Counted from the first letter of the stretch, positions 9,358 through 18,908 are shown. The stretch: 64,000 bases of DNA from Phycisphaerae bacterium (GCA_012744475.1 JAAYBV010000097.1:108717-172716), one strand, 5' to 3'. A program made the numbers and translations. Notes: generated by a model not told the origin, from the letters alone.

Positions 9358-9672
9358 CTATTCGAATGCAATACCCAGACCGATGACAGCGTCTTTGAGC
9401 GTGCCCTGGCGGTCGACCCTGACGACGCGCCCTCTCTTGATCCGAGCGAACTGCCCTTTCTTCTCGGCCAACTCATCTGTCCGCGGGAAGTTCAACTCGA
9501 CCACAGAGCCCCGACGAATCGGCGTGGTCATTGGAACCGTAATGAAGACTCCCACTTTGCTTATGTTGGCGCTGCGGCCGTTGAAAAAGCGGCCCGCATC
9601 GGGAAGCCACACGCTGACCGGCCACGACAGATCCGTCCGAATCTCCCTGCGTTGTTCCACTGACGTCTCCAT
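9358..9672 (-). CDS. PilZ-domain protein, probable c-di-GMP receptor
   Basis: The 104-residue protein is a stand-alone PilZ domain. Both c-di-GMP contact motifs are present: RREIR (RxxxR) near residue 8-12 and NISKVG (N/DxSxxG) near residue 38. The ATG at 9672 is preferred over one at 9708 because AAGGAG sits nine bases upstream. It is divergently oriented, about 520 bp from the pilus-type ATPase gene, which suggests but does not prove a link to surface appendages. Confidence 0.85.
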   Translation of the reverse strand: METSVEQRREIRTDLSWPVSVWLPDAGRFFNGRSANISKVGVFITVPMTTPIRRGSVVELNFPRTDELAEKKGQFARIKRGRVVRVDRQGTLKDAVIGLGIAFE

Positions 9673-10196
9673 TGTCTGTGTCTCCTTTCTGAGCGGGTAT
9701 TCCAACACAGGGCATTATCGCCAATGTGAATATAGGTGGTTTAGTTCAAACAGTGAGAATTTTGACGATTGCGATCGCTTTTCAGTCCGTATGACATAGC
9801 GGACATGGTCGGCCCATATTATCGGGCCGGAACGAGGTTTTTCCTCTCGCCGATAGCTGTTTCCGCCCCGATCCATGTTATCGGGCCTGGACAGCCCCCT
9901 GATGCACCGCCAACCGCTCTGCCGGGCTTGTCAGCGGCAAGCAGAACAGCGGAACCTGTTGGAGTCCTGATGATACCGGACGTATCCGGTTCCGGTCGCA
10001 GGCAATGGAGCCATCCCGGACCGGATCGCGCACGCATTCGAGACGATTTGACGACTGTATGGAGAATGCCGGTTAAGGCGCCGTGCCCTGAGGCCGACAT
10101 AGCGTGCAGGCCGGGCGGCCCGTGCGGGTCCGGCCCTCGAACAAGACGGCCGATGGATTCTTGGCAAATCAAGGCCCAGTTGAAGGAGCATCCGGC
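9673..10196. other. Long gene-less leader between pilZ and the secretion ATPase
   Basis: I see no convincing gene. The pilZ-proximal part is AT-richer (around 9720-9800) and includes the palindrome GCGATCGC and a short hairpin GGCCC-ATATTATC-GGGCC. The rest is G+C-rich. It probably holds divergent promoters for pilZ and the ATPase gene. No known riboswitch consensus was recognised. Confidence 0.4.
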
Positions 10197-11468
10197 ATGG
10201 CCCAGGCATGTGGAATCAGCAGTGCGACGGACCGCAGCAAGAACAACCAGACCTCCTACCCCGACCTTCTGCACACCCTCGTGTGGAACGCCATCATGGA
10301 CAATGCCACCGATGTGCACCTGCACTGTGTGGACGAAGGAGTCCGCGTCATCCACCGGGTCGACGGCGTGATCGTTCCGAAGGCTGTGCTGCCGTTGATG
10401 GAAGGCCGGCGTCTGCTGAACCAGCTCAAGAGTGCCGCCGGTCTGACCGTCGTCCGTTCGTTCGCGCCTCTGGAGGGCCAGATGGACTGGCACGATGAGG
10501 ATACCACATGGGAGATTCGCGTGACGCTGACACCCGTCCGCGAGCGCGAATCGGCGCACCTGCGACTGCTGAGCGCGCCCAGGGACAGTTGGGACCTCTG
10601 CGGCCTGGGCTTTTCCACTACCGATCGCGACAGGATTGCCTCAACGGTCCGTTCGCTCAGCGGCCTGGTCCTGGTGACCGGCCCGACCGGATCGGGCAAA
10701 ACGACCACGATGTACGGACTGGCGTCGCTGACCGACCTGCGAACCACGACGACCTATTCCATCGAGGACCCGGTGGAATTCAAGCTGCCTTTCGCCCAGC
10801 AGATCGAGGTGGACGAGCAACACGGTCTGACGATGCACGAGGGTCTGCGCACGATCCTGCGGATGGACCCCGACCTGATCCTGATCGGCGAGATTCGCGA
10901 CAAGGACTCGGCGATCGTGGCGGCCCGGGCGGCGTTGTCGGGCCGGCTGGTGCTGGCGACGATTCACGCGCGGGACGCCGCCGGAGCGGTCGACGCCCTG
11001 CATTATCTTGGCGTTCCGCACCACATCATCGGCAGCTCCCTGCGGCTGGTGATTGCCCAGAACCTCCTGCGGCAGGTCTGCGGCCAGTGCGCCCAGCCGC
11101 GAGAGCTGGACGAGAATGAGACAGACGTGTTCGCGCGGTTGGGCATGAACGCTCCCAAAGAGCTGCTGCACCCGGGCAGTTGCGCCGAGTGCGGCTGGTA
11201 CGGCTACAAGGGACGTACCGGGATCTTCGAAGTCGCACCGATTGACGATGAGGTTGGCGCCCTGATCAGCGCGGGCGCTCGCCATCGTGAACTCGTCGAA
11301 AGACTCCGCGTCAAAGGGATACGGTCGATGACCCAGGACGGCCTGGCCAAGGTCGCCGCCGGGATCACCACGATGGAAGAGATCTTCCGTATCAACGCCT
11401 ACGCCCGAAGCGAAGAACCCACCGGGCAGAAGGACAATGCCGAACCGGTCGAAGCGTCGGTGGGTTAG
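10197..11468 (+). CDS. GspE/PilB-family secretion or pilus ATPase, short form
   Basis: This hexameric cytoplasmic ATPase family powers assembly of type II secretion pseudopili or type IV pili. The 423-residue protein has the N2-like domain (residues about 12-130), Walker A GPTGSGKTT at about 162-170, Walker B LILIGEIRD near 227-235, the His box ATIHARDA, and a C-terminal zinc-type module (CGQC near 295, CAECG near 331, then GRTGIFE). It lacks the N1 domain found in typical 550-600-residue GspE/PilB. The ATG at 10197 is supported by AAGGAG. A pseudopilin gene follows after 94 bp, but no inner-membrane platform gene is present. Confidence 0.88.
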   Translation: MAQACGISSATDRSKNNQTSYPDLLHTLVWNAIMDNATDVHLHCVDEGVRVIHRVDGVIVPKAVLPLMEGRRLLNQLKSAAGLTVVRSFAPLEGQMDWHDEDTTWEIRVTLTPVRERESAHLRLLSAPRDSWDLCGLGFSTTDRDRIASTVRSLSGLVLVTGPTGSGKTTTMYGLASLTDLRTTTTYSIEDPVEFKLPFAQQIEVDEQHGLTMHEGLRTILRMDPDLILIGEIRDKDSAIVAARAALSGRLVLATIHARDAAGAVDALHYLGVPHHIIGSSLRLVIAQNLLRQVCGQCAQPRELDENETDVFARLGMNAPKELLHPGSCAECGWYGYKGRTGIFEVAPIDDEVGALISAGARHRELVERLRVKGIRSMTQDGLAKVAAGITTMEEIFRINAYARSEEPTGQKDNAEPVEASVG

Positions 11469-11562
11469 ACCGGCATTCGACCGCCGCCGCAATTCTTGAG
11501 CAAACCCCCTCGATAGTCCGAGCGTATGGACCGAAGGCATTGCTGCCCGTGGGGGTTGATAC

Positions 11563-12369
11563 ATGGACGTTGCCGGGAAACGTGGCTTCACCTTGATCGA
11601 GCTGCTGGTCGTCGTCGCGATCATCGCCCTGTTGATTGCCATCCTCATGCCGGCCCTGCAAAGGGCCAAGGAGCAGGCCCGGGCCGTCATCTGCCTGCAC
11701 AACCTGCGCCAGTGGGGCTTGGCCACCTCGCAATACGCCACCGAATTCGACGGCATCCTCTGGCCGGAATCCTATCCGCTCGGCGGCGACGTGCAGACCG
11801 TCCCCGGCGACTGGATGGAGATGTTGCGCCCGTACTATAAGGATGTGGACAAGAGCCGCGTCTGCCCCTCGGCGAGCCGGCCCTCGGTCGATGACCAGAG
11901 CACAGAGATGCGCGGGGGCATCCGCCATGCCTGGGGCCGGCCCCGCCAGGCGTCCGACCCGAGTTCGCGTGACTTCATCTCCAAGGCCGATTTCTGGGGC
12001 AGCTACGGCATGAACCGCTGGATCACCGATCCGGTGGAGAAGGACCAGCGGTACTGGAAATATGCCTTCGAGCGAAACACCGAGGGAATCCCGGTCTTTG
12101 TCGACTGCATCCACTGGCACCTGCGGCCCCAGGACACCGACCGGCTGCCGAGCCAGCCGCTGGTGGTCTTCAGTGATTTCCCCGAGAACGGCCAGGGTGG
12201 CACCCAGATCTGGCGCACTTTCCTTGAACGCCACAACCACGCCACGCAGGCCAGCTTCCTCGACGGCTCCGCGCGCAAAATCCCGCTGTGGGATCTCTGG
12301 AACCAGCGCTGGCACCGCCAGTTCCGCCGACAGGAGTACCATCGCTCCGACTTCGCATTCCTGCGGTGA
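11563..12369 (+). CDS. Pseudopilin-like protein with prepilin cleavage motif
   Basis: The 268-residue protein starts with a short basic leader and the prepilin peptidase site [19 protein letters not shown] (cleavage after Gly8), followed by the long N-terminal helix. The C-terminal region ends [16 protein letters not shown], the H-X9-DG-type module common in planctomycete pseudopilins. It is predicted to be processed and to sit in the inner membrane or be exported. It follows the GspE-type ATPase by 94 bp in the same direction, so they are likely one unit. A homologue lies at 31162-32070. Confidence 0.88.
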   Translation: MDVAGKRGFTLIELLVVVAIIALLIAILMPALQRAKEQARAVICLHNLRQWGLATSQYATEFDGILWPESYPLGGDVQTVPGDWMEMLRPYYKDVDKSRVCPSASRPSVDDQSTEMRGGIRHAWGRPRQASDPSSRDFISKADFWGSYGMNRWITDPVEKDQRYWKYAFERNTEGIPVFVDCIHWHLRPQDTDRLPSQPLVVFSDFPENGQGGTQIWRTFLERHNHATQASFLDGSARKIPLWDLWNQRWHRQFRRQEYHRSDFAFLR

Positions 12370-12399
12370 TCGGCCCAGCCGGCGCGCCGAGACCGCGAT

Positions 12400-12714
12400 T
12401 CACCGTCGGATCTCGTCCAGATGCTCCAAGGCCTGAATGCCACGGTCGTCGTCGACGTGCTTGACGCGGACGTACAGGTGCTTGCGGTGGTGCCAGAGGA
12501 TTCTGGCGGCCTCGTCCAGGCTGTGGTGCGTCACGAGTCTTCGCGGGTCGGACCACTGCGATTCGCAGCAGTCGCACTGGCCGCGGTGCCGGTCGTACCA
12601 CCAGAGCTGGAACCCGCCGAAACCGCGAAACTGGTCCCCCTTGATGCCGAAGACGCGCTCGGCATAGAGCAACTGCTTGATGTGCGTCTTGTCTCTGACC
12701 TCGATCGGCTTCAT
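12400..12714 (-). CDS. Conserved-looking hypothetical protein with a CxxC pair
   Basis: The 104-residue product is not recognised. It is basic and His-rich with a possible metal site CDCCESQW near the middle, followed by HHSLDEAARILWHHRKHLYVR. Coding on this strand looks more protein-like than the overlapping plus-strand frame. ATG 12714 is used; a GTG at 12774 in the same frame would add 20 residues. The start is uncertain because no strong ribosome site precedes 12714. Confidence 0.5.
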   Translation of the reverse strand: MKPIEVRDKTHIKQLLYAERVFGIKGDQFRGFGGFQLWWYDRHRGQCDCCESQWSDPRRLVTHHSLDEAARILWHHRKHLYVRVKHVDDDRGIQALEHLDEIRR

Positions 12715-12956
12715 CGCTCTGGCCCGCCCAAGTAACGCTCCCCTCAGACAGCCCAAGAATCGAAGCAGGATCACATCGAAGTTCGGCAGTCATCGTATCG
12801 CCCTTGTGCCCGAGAGTCAATCCTGTCTCATCCTGGTGGTTTCAGGCCAGGTGCAAATCACCCATAGCTCGGTGCAGTTTTGCCTTGTTTCTCAGCGGGA
12901 TGGACTGGATAATGAGGGTGGTTGGAAGCCAAAGGCCAGGCAGCGGAGAACATGCG

Positions 12957-13361
12957 ATGAACAGAGTTGTTGTGCGCATCACGATCGTCGGGGTGATCCA
13001 CCTGCTGATGTTTGAGGCCCTTTGCCAGTGGTCCGTCCACTGGCGTGAGAGCAGCGAGGAGTTGGTGGGCCTGCTGCTCCTGCTGCTCTTGCTCGTCGGC
13101 CTGGTGTGGGCGACGTCCCCGGCATTCGGGAAGGTGAGCGGACGAACAAGGCGAGTCCTGTGCCGAGCTGCCCTTGTCGTGGGGCTCTTCGCCGGCCTCT
13201 ATGCCGTGGACTGTTTTTACTTCTGGCACATCCGCCCGAACCTCGGGCTATACGAAGAACCCGACTGGGTGGCCCAGCACCCGGGCTTTCAGAGATCCTT
13301 GCGGGCGAGGATCGAGGCCAACATGTGGAGTCCCGCGACAAAGGTCAACACATCCCCGTAG
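12957..13361 (+). CDS. Small integral membrane protein, unknown function
   Basis: The 134-residue protein has three hydrophobic segments (about residues 5-22, 32-52 and 66-86; the second contains a run of leucines) and a hydrophilic tail ending near ATKVNTSP. No family is recognised. The ATG at 12957 is chosen because GGAG lies eight bases upstream; an upstream in-frame start at 12804 has no support. It converges on the C26 gene with 31 bp between. Confidence 0.65.
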   Translation: MNRVVVRITIVGVIHLLMFEALCQWSVHWRESSEELVGLLLLLLLLVGLVWATSPAFGKVSGRTRRVLCRAALVVGLFAGLYAVDCFYFWHIRPNLGLYEEPDWVAQHPGFQRSLRARIEANMWSPATKVNTSP

Positions 13362-13392
13362 GTACATGTTTCGCCCACGTGGGTCCGCTCCC

Positions 13393-14193
13393 TCAGTTTG
13401 GACGGGAGTTGCCCTTCCTGGAAGGCGTGCGGGCCAGTCGGACGAGATAGCCGTAGATCGCGTTGGTGTGATTCGGGTCCTTTTCCATCATGGCTTCGGG
13501 ATGCCACTGGACGAACAGCCCCAGGCCGCCGTCAGTCCGTTCGAGGGCTTCGACCACACCGTCGTCGGCGCGGGCGACGGGCTTGAGCCCTTTGCCGATC
13601 CGGTCGACCGCCTGGTGGTGCGAGGAGTAGACCATCGCGGTCTCGGCGCCGAGGAGTCGGGCCAGCGCGCTATCCGGCGAGATCGTCACACGATGATAGA
13701 CCTTCTTGTGGTTCACATCGGTCCCGACCAGCGAGGGGATGTCCTGGATCATACTGCCGCCTGAGACGGCGTTGGTGAACTGCATCCCGAGGCAGACTCC
13801 CAGGACCGGTTTGCCGCTCGCCATCCAACGGGCGATCAGCATGCTGTCGAACCGCGTCCGTCGCTCGGGCAGCACCTCGGTGGTCTCGTGGGCCGTCTGG
13901 CCGTACATCGAAGGCGGAATATCGCGCCCGCCGACCAGCACCAGGCCATGCAATTCCTTCACGTAGCGATCCACCGCCTCCTCGCTGTCGATCGGCGGCA
14001 AGACCAGCGGAATGCCTCCGTTGCGAAGCACCGCCTCCACATAGGAGATATCGACCTCGCTGACCTGACGTTTCTCGTCGAAGACCGTCGTGATGCCGAT
14101 CAACGGCCTGCCCGAGACGTGCGAGCGAGCGTTCTGACACCCGGGGGCACATGCCCATACGACCAGCAGCAGTATGACAGCAACCTTTTTCAT
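13393..14193 (-). CDS. Exported gamma-glutamyl-hydrolase-type class I amidotransferase (C26) lipoprotein
   Basis: The 266-residue protein belongs to the C26/PuuD family, which hydrolyses gamma-glutamyl amide bonds such as gamma-Glu-GABA or poly-gamma-glutamate. The catalytic Cys134 lies in GVCLGMQ, with His231 and Glu233 in QWHPE. An N-terminal lipoprotein signal (hydrophobic helix then CAPGC) places it in the periplasm on a membrane, unlike cytoplasmic PuuD. It is the last gene of a probable operon after the symporter and the dipeptidase fusion (34 bp gap). The substrate is inferred only from context: gamma-glutamyl peptides. Confidence 0.85.
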   Translation of the reverse strand: MKKVAVILLLVVWACAPGCQNARSHVSGRPLIGITTVFDEKRQVSEVDISYVEAVLRNGGIPLVLPPIDSEEAVDRYVKELHGLVLVGGRDIPPSMYGQTAHETTEVLPERRTRFDSMLIARWMASGKPVLGVCLGMQFTNAVSGGSMIQDIPSLVGTDVNHKKVYHRVTISPDSALARLLGAETAMVYSSHHQAVDRIGKGLKPVARADDGVVEALERTDGGLGLFVQWHPEAMMEKDPNHTNAIYGYLVRLARTPSRKGNSRPN

Positions 14194-14227
14194 AGACCTG
14201 CCTCAAACCTATTGGATGGGGTCAACA

Positions 14228-16843
14228 TTACAACGGCTTGGCGACGGCCTCGACGCAGCGCCACAGACGCAGCAGGTTGCCGCCCCAGATCTTGCGGATG
14301 TCCTCGTCGCAGTAGCCCCGTCGGATCAATTCCACCGTGACGTTCAACGCTTCGGCATGGTTGGCAAATCCGCTGACGGCTCCGCCGCCGTCGAAATCCG
14401 TTCCGATGCCGACGTGGTCGACGCCTGCGACGCGGACTGCGTGATCGATGTGATCGACGTAGTCCTGGACGGTCGCAATGGGAACCGTTTCGGCCAGCTC
14501 CTCGTAGCGCCGGTAGTACTCCTTCAGCCGGGGTCTCATCGCTGCACGCTGCTCGGTGGACCACTGCTGTCGTTCGGCATGAGACGGGATGCCTAACTCA
14601 TCGCGGAGCCGGCGAACGGCTTCTTTGCGTTCAGGCGTCTCCGGCCTCAGGTAGGCGTCGAGAGCGACGATCTGAATCACGCCGCTGTTGTCACGCAAGG
14701 CCTCAAGCTGCTCATCGGTGAGATTGCGATCTTGCGGATGGATTGCCGAACAACCCGAGTGCGACACGAGGACCGGCGCTCGCGTCACCTCAAGCAGGTC
14801 GAAGAACGCCTTCTCCGAGATATGCGAGGCATCGCACATCATGCCCAGCTCATTCATGCGCTGGACCACGCGTTTGCCGAAAGGCGACAAGCCGTTGTGC
14901 ATCGGGTCCGGCGCGCTCGACGAATCGCAGATCTGGTTGTGCTCCGTGTGACACAGCGTGACGTACCGGGCCCCTCGGTCGTAGTATCGGTTCAGCAGAT
15001 CGAGGTCCTCGCCGATGGGGAAGCCGTTCTCGATGCCGATCATGATCGCCTTCCTGCCGGTCGCAACGATCCGCTCTGCCTCGTCGGGACACATCGCCAG
15101 GGCGCAGCGGTCCGGATACATGCTCTGCGTCAGTCGCTCGATCGCCTCGAACTTGCTGTCAGCCATCCGCTGCGCTTCGGCATACGTCTGGGCGTTCAGT
15201 TCGGGTGCTTGCCGGACGTACACCGCCAGGAAAACGCCGTCGACACCACCTTCAGCCATCTTGACCAGGTCGCATCGGAGCGCGGGGTTGTCGACGCCCG
15301 GATCGAGGTCGGGCGTCGCGTACTGCTCATCCGCGATGTCCACGTGCGAGTCCAGGGTGATGGCGGCCTCGTGGATCGCCCTGGCCCGGGCGATGATCTG
15401 CACGTCAGTCGTTGGTTGCCTCATCGCTGCGTCCATCCCTTCCAGGGCCGAGAGATAGAGCCCGTAGGAGAAATTGGTCAGCAGTTCACCTGCGCCGATC
15501 CGGCCGGTCTGGTGGAGCCGCCGGGCGGCGTCTTCCAGGGGCCTCTGCATCGCGACCGCGCGGCTCTCGATCCGCTCGGCGCGGTTCCTGGCGGCCGCGA
15601 CGAGGGCCGGCCCCTGGCGTTCGGCCTTGTCGCGAAAGTTCGAGAACACCCAGAAGGCCTCGCGCGGATCAGGGACGAACGGCGCGCCGACCTTGCGGTC
15701 GTAGACGTCGCTCGTCGGCTGTTCCGGCTGGGTGCGAAAGCCGGCCGGGAAGTCCGTGATGCCGAAGTGAAACGGCAGATAGACCGAGGTTCGAGGCTCC
15801 GCGAGACACACCCAATAGACCAGGCCAGTGTCGAGAGGCAGCTCACGGCGCAACTGCGCGACGAAGCTGGTCTGCGTCGCGCCGCTGCACAGCGCACAGC
15901 CGAAACCTGAAGCCGGCGATGGTTCCGGCGGGTTCCCCTCATCATGGCGAAGGATCTCCATAATATCCGTTACGCCGAGCTTGCGCTTGGGTGCTACGGA
16001 GAACGGCAGGTCGAAACCCGGTGCAATCTCCCGGCTCGCGACATACCTCAGTCCGGCCCACTGCCGGCCCGCGTTGTTCGGATGAGAGGCCGAGGCAGGA
16101 TCGGCGTAGACCGCCGCGAAGTCGAACGGCCCATGCTTCTGCGGATCATACCAGCCGCGCTCGATGGCATACGTGACGATGTCCTTCGACGCCAGCACGT
16201 TGTCTTCGTCCGCGAGATCGACCTGACGAATCGTGTACGTGTTGGCAACCATCGCCACTTCGTTGTCGGGGACCCGCCTCGCGAGCCAATGCTTGCCTTG
16301 GACAGCGCAGAATAGCCAGCCTTCGTTGGGGTCAGCGACAATGTAGGTCCGTCCTGAAGCGACATAGCCGAACCGCTCCACCAGCCGGCCAGCCAGCAGC
16401 ACGCCTTCCCGCGCCGAGCGTGCCCGCTGCGCGATCAGCCTTCGCAGCGTCCAGCCGATGCCGCCGTCGGTGATCTTGGGCCGGTCCTCGCGCGAGGGGC
16501 AGCCGTCCGACGTGACGGTCACGCCCCATTCATTGACGCAGGTGTCGGAGAAGAGCATCCCAGGCATTTCGGACCACAGGTATGCCCAGGTTTGCTCGAC
16601 CTGTTCCAACACGCCCCCGTTGTGGAGCACCACCGTGGCCCCCGGTCCATGCATCTGCCTGGGCACCTTGTAGTGGTTGACCACTTGCGGCGGGTAGTCG
16701 TCCTCGTTGTGGCCCACGAGCACGCAGCCGTCGGTTGACGCGTCCTTGCCCACGACGATGGAAAAACACGCGCCGCACGGGGCCGCCCACAGCATCAGCA
16801 GCGCCAGGGCGATCAGGATGAGGCCTCTGCTCTTGTCGATCAT
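14228..16843 (-). CDS. Exported C69-family / M19-family dipeptidase fusion
   Basis: The 871-residue protein combines two dipeptidases. After the signal sequence, cleavage after Ala25 (PCGA-CFSIVVG) would expose Cys26 as the N-terminal nucleophile of a C69 peptidase; GHNEDDYPP follows as in that family. From about residue 500 comes an M19 (renal-dipeptidase-like) metallopeptidase: zinc ligands HVD in DSHVDIADE, Glu in MIGIENGFP, His in VSHSGCSAIH, and the VGIGTDFDGGG segment. GGGAGG supports the ATG at 16843. It lies 37 bp after the symporter gene and 34 bp before the C26 gene. M19 enzymes cleave Cys-Gly and L-D dipeptides, and C69 enzymes cleave varied dipeptides. Two activities in one chain is unusual. 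Confidence 0.88.
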   Translation of the reverse strand: MIDKSRGLILIALALLMLWAAPCGACFSIVVGKDASTDGCVLVGHNEDDYPPQVVNHYKVPRQMHGPGATVVLHNGGVLEQVEQTWAYLWSEMPGMLFSDTCVNEWGVTVTSDGCPSREDRPKITDGGIGWTLRRLIAQRARSAREGVLLAGRLVERFGYVASGRTYIVADPNEGWLFCAVQGKHWLARRVPDNEVAMVANTYTIRQVDLADEDNVLASKDIVTYAIERGWYDPQKHGPFDFAAVYADPASASHPNNAGRQWAGLRYVASREIAPGFDLPFSVAPKRKLGVTDIMEILRHDEGNPPEPSPASGFGCALCSGATQTSFVAQLRRELPLDTGLVYWVCLAEPRTSVYLPFHFGITDFPAGFRTQPEQPTSDVYDRKVGAPFVPDPREAFWVFSNFRDKAERQGPALVAAARNRAERIESRAVAMQRPLEDAARRLHQTGRIGAGELLTNFSYGLYLSALEGMDAAMRQPTTDVQIIARARAIHEAAITLDSHVDIADEQYATPDLDPGVDNPALRCDLVKMAEGGVDGVFLAVYVRQAPELNAQTYAEAQRMADSKFEAIERLTQSMYPDRCALAMCPDEAERIVATGRKAIMIGIENGFPIGEDLDLLNRYYDRGARYVTLCHTEHNQICDSSSAPDPMHNGLSPFGKRVVQRMNELGMMCDASHISEKAFFDLLEVTRAPVLVSHSGCSAIHPQDRNLTDEQLEALRDNSGVIQIVALDAYLRPETPERKEAVRRLRDELGIPSHAERQQWSTEQRAAMRPRLKEYYRRYEELAETVPIATVQDYVDHIDHAVRVAGVDHVGIGTDFDGGGAVSGFANHAEALNVTVELIRRGYCDEDIRKIWGGNLLRLWRCVEAVAKPL

Positions 16844-16880
16844 ATTTGCGACCTCCCGTTTCTGATGCAACCGATGCGAC

Positions 16881-18152
16881 TTACTCCCCCGTGGGCGCAC
16901 GGCGAACCTGATTCTCCGTCGAGGCCACCACAACGGCACAAACGGCGTCCCCGGTGACGTTCACGACGGTGCGGCACATGTCCAGGATGCGGTCGACGCC
17001 CAGAATGATCCCGATCCCCTCCAAGGGCACGCCGATGCTGCCCAGCACGATCGCCAGGGTCACGATCCCGGCGCCGGGCGTGCCCGCCGCACCGATCGAC
17101 GCCAGCGTGGCCGTCAGCACGATCGTCAACTGCTGGGTGCAACTCAGGTCCATCCCATAGAGCTGGGCCAGAAAGACGGCCGCAACGCCTTGGTAGAGGG
17201 AGGTGCCGTCCATGTTGACGGTCGCCCCGAGAGGCAGAGTAAAACTGCAAATGTGGCGCGGCACTCCCAGGTTTTCAGCGGCGCACTCGATGGTCACCGG
17301 CAGCGTGGCCGAGCTCGAAGCGGAACTGAAGGCAATCAACTGGGCCGGACGAATGCCTCGGAAGAACCGGCCCGCCCCCATCTTGCTGAATAACCTCAGG
17401 CACAGGGAGTACACCAGCAGCATGTGCAGGAGAAGCCCGGCCAAGACCACAGCGCTGTACTTGGCCAGCACCAAGAGGATGTGCAGACCGAAGTCGGTGA
17501 CAACCGCCGCGATCAGGGCGAACACGCCGAACGGCGCGACCTTCATGATCAGGTGCACCATCATCACCATGGCGTCGTTGACGGCCTCGAAGAAGCGAAT
17601 CGCCGGCCCGCCCCGTTCGGCGCCGATCAGCGTCAGGCAGACGCCGGTCAGCAACGCGAAGAAGATGATCTGGAGCATCTGCCCTTCTGCAAAGGCCCGG
17701 ATCGGATTCGTCGGGATGATGTTCAGCAGAACGTCTTTGATCGAGGCCGATTCGCGAGGCGTCTTGCCGGCGGCGTCCTGCTGTGCGGCTCCTTCGATCA
17801 GCCTGCTCTTGGCGTTCTCCGACAGACCCGACCCCGGCTGCACGAGGTTGGCCAGCAGCAATCCAATGCTGATGGCAACAACGGTCGTGCAGAGGTAGAA
17901 ACCAATGGTCTTGGCCCCAATACGTCCCAGGCTGCGGACGTCGCCCAGGCTCGTGGTCCCAACCACCAGCGAGGCGAACACCAGCGGCACGATCACCATG
18001 CCGATCAGCCGCACGAAGGCCGTCCCCACCGGTTGGACGTACGTCGCGACGAAGGAAGCCAAATCCAGGCGGTTCGCCAGCAGACCGAATCCTGCCCCGA
18101 CGACCATCGCCAGCAGGATCTTCGTATGCAGTTGTAGCTTGCGCATCGCCAT
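16881..18152 (-). CDS. Dicarboxylate/amino-acid:cation symporter (DAACS, GltP/DctA family)
   Basis: The 423-residue inner-membrane carrier imports glutamate, aspartate or C4-dicarboxylates with Na+ or H+. The family signatures are present: the serine-rich re-entrant loop SSASSSATLP, LGATVNMDGTSLYQG in TM7, and the TPGAGI motif of HP2. A central stretch rich in small residues (GAAQQDAAGKTPRES) is an expanded loop. It is the first gene of a likely three-gene operon with the dipeptidase fusion and C26 hydrolase, suggesting uptake of amino acids released from peptides. ATG 18152 is used; the ATG two codons later is equally possible. Confidence 0.92.
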   Translation of the reverse strand: MAMRKLQLHTKILLAMVVGAGFGLLANRLDLASFVATYVQPVGTAFVRLIGMVIVPLVFASLVVGTTSLGDVRSLGRIGAKTIGFYLCTTVVAISIGLLLANLVQPGSGLSENAKSRLIEGAAQQDAAGKTPRESASIKDVLLNIIPTNPIRAFAEGQMLQIIFFALLTGVCLTLIGAERGGPAIRFFEAVNDAMVMMVHLIMKVAPFGVFALIAAVVTDFGLHILLVLAKYSAVVLAGLLLHMLLVYSLCLRLFSKMGAGRFFRGIRPAQLIAFSSASSSATLPVTIECAAENLGVPRHICSFTLPLGATVNMDGTSLYQGVAAVFLAQLYGMDLSCTQQLTIVLTATLASIGAAGTPGAGIVTLAIVLGSIGVPLEGIGIILGVDRILDMCRTVVNVTGDAVCAVVVASTENQVRRAPTGE

Positions 18153-18308
18153 CCGAGCTTTCCGCCAAAGATTCCGGCATCTGTTCAGATCATAGCCCCG
18201 CCCGCCTCCCCCGTCAAAGAAGAACCCTCGTCACTGACGTGTCAATACTCTGTGGCAGCAGGCCTGGGCGAAGAGTGGAGCCGGCTGGCGCCACACCCGA
18301 AGGCAGGA

Positions 18309-18841
18309 CTACATCAGCAGCACGACCTGAAGGACGAACAGCAAGGCGACAGCGCCAATCTGCCCGTAGGTCCGCCAGGGTACGGGACATCGGGCGAACC
18401 AGGCCAGCAGGAGAAAGACGACGATCATCTCCAGGATGATCACATCGAAACCCACGAGCATGTAGAGAAAGACTCTGAACTGCTCGAAGTACACACCGTG
18501 TGCCAGCATGGTCAAGGCCGTCATTACGAGGAAGACCCTCTGCATGGCCGCGAATGTCTCCGCACCCAACCGGTCGGAGCCCCAGCCGCGGCAATACGAA
18601 CGAAAGACCGCGCCAGCCAAGCCAGCGACCCCAGCCAGACGATCAGCTCCACGAACACGCCGGCCAGACCGCAGATGCCCCCCAACACAGGCAAGAGCAA
18701 CACGGCCACGATGAATGAGCCGGTGGCCGCGATACAGAACCAGACGCTCATCTCGGCGACCGTACGATCCTCGAAGTTCTCCTTGAGCCACTGATGCCGC
18801 GTGGGTCGCCGGCCGGGAGGAACCAGCAGATTGTCATCCAT
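18309..18841 (-). pseudogene. Frameshifted four-helix membrane protein gene
   Basis: Two overlapping frames complement each other. The first (MDDNLLVPPGRRPTRHQW, then two hydrophobic helices to about RIAAAGAPTG) starts at 18841. The second continues as LGAETFAAMQRVFLVMTALT with two more helices and ends VLLM at 18309. The switch lies near 18560-18600. Joined, they would give about 177 residues with four membrane helices and an N-terminal DNA-encoded soluble head. This is either a genuine frameshift mutation or a sequencing/assembly indel. The family is not recognised. An extended -10 promoter lies upstream. Confidence 0.6.
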
Positions 18842-18908
18842 CACGTCCAGCCCCTGTGCAGTCACAATGCCAACTCGTCTCTGAGAGCCTCATTCTCACC
18901 CGGGTCTG

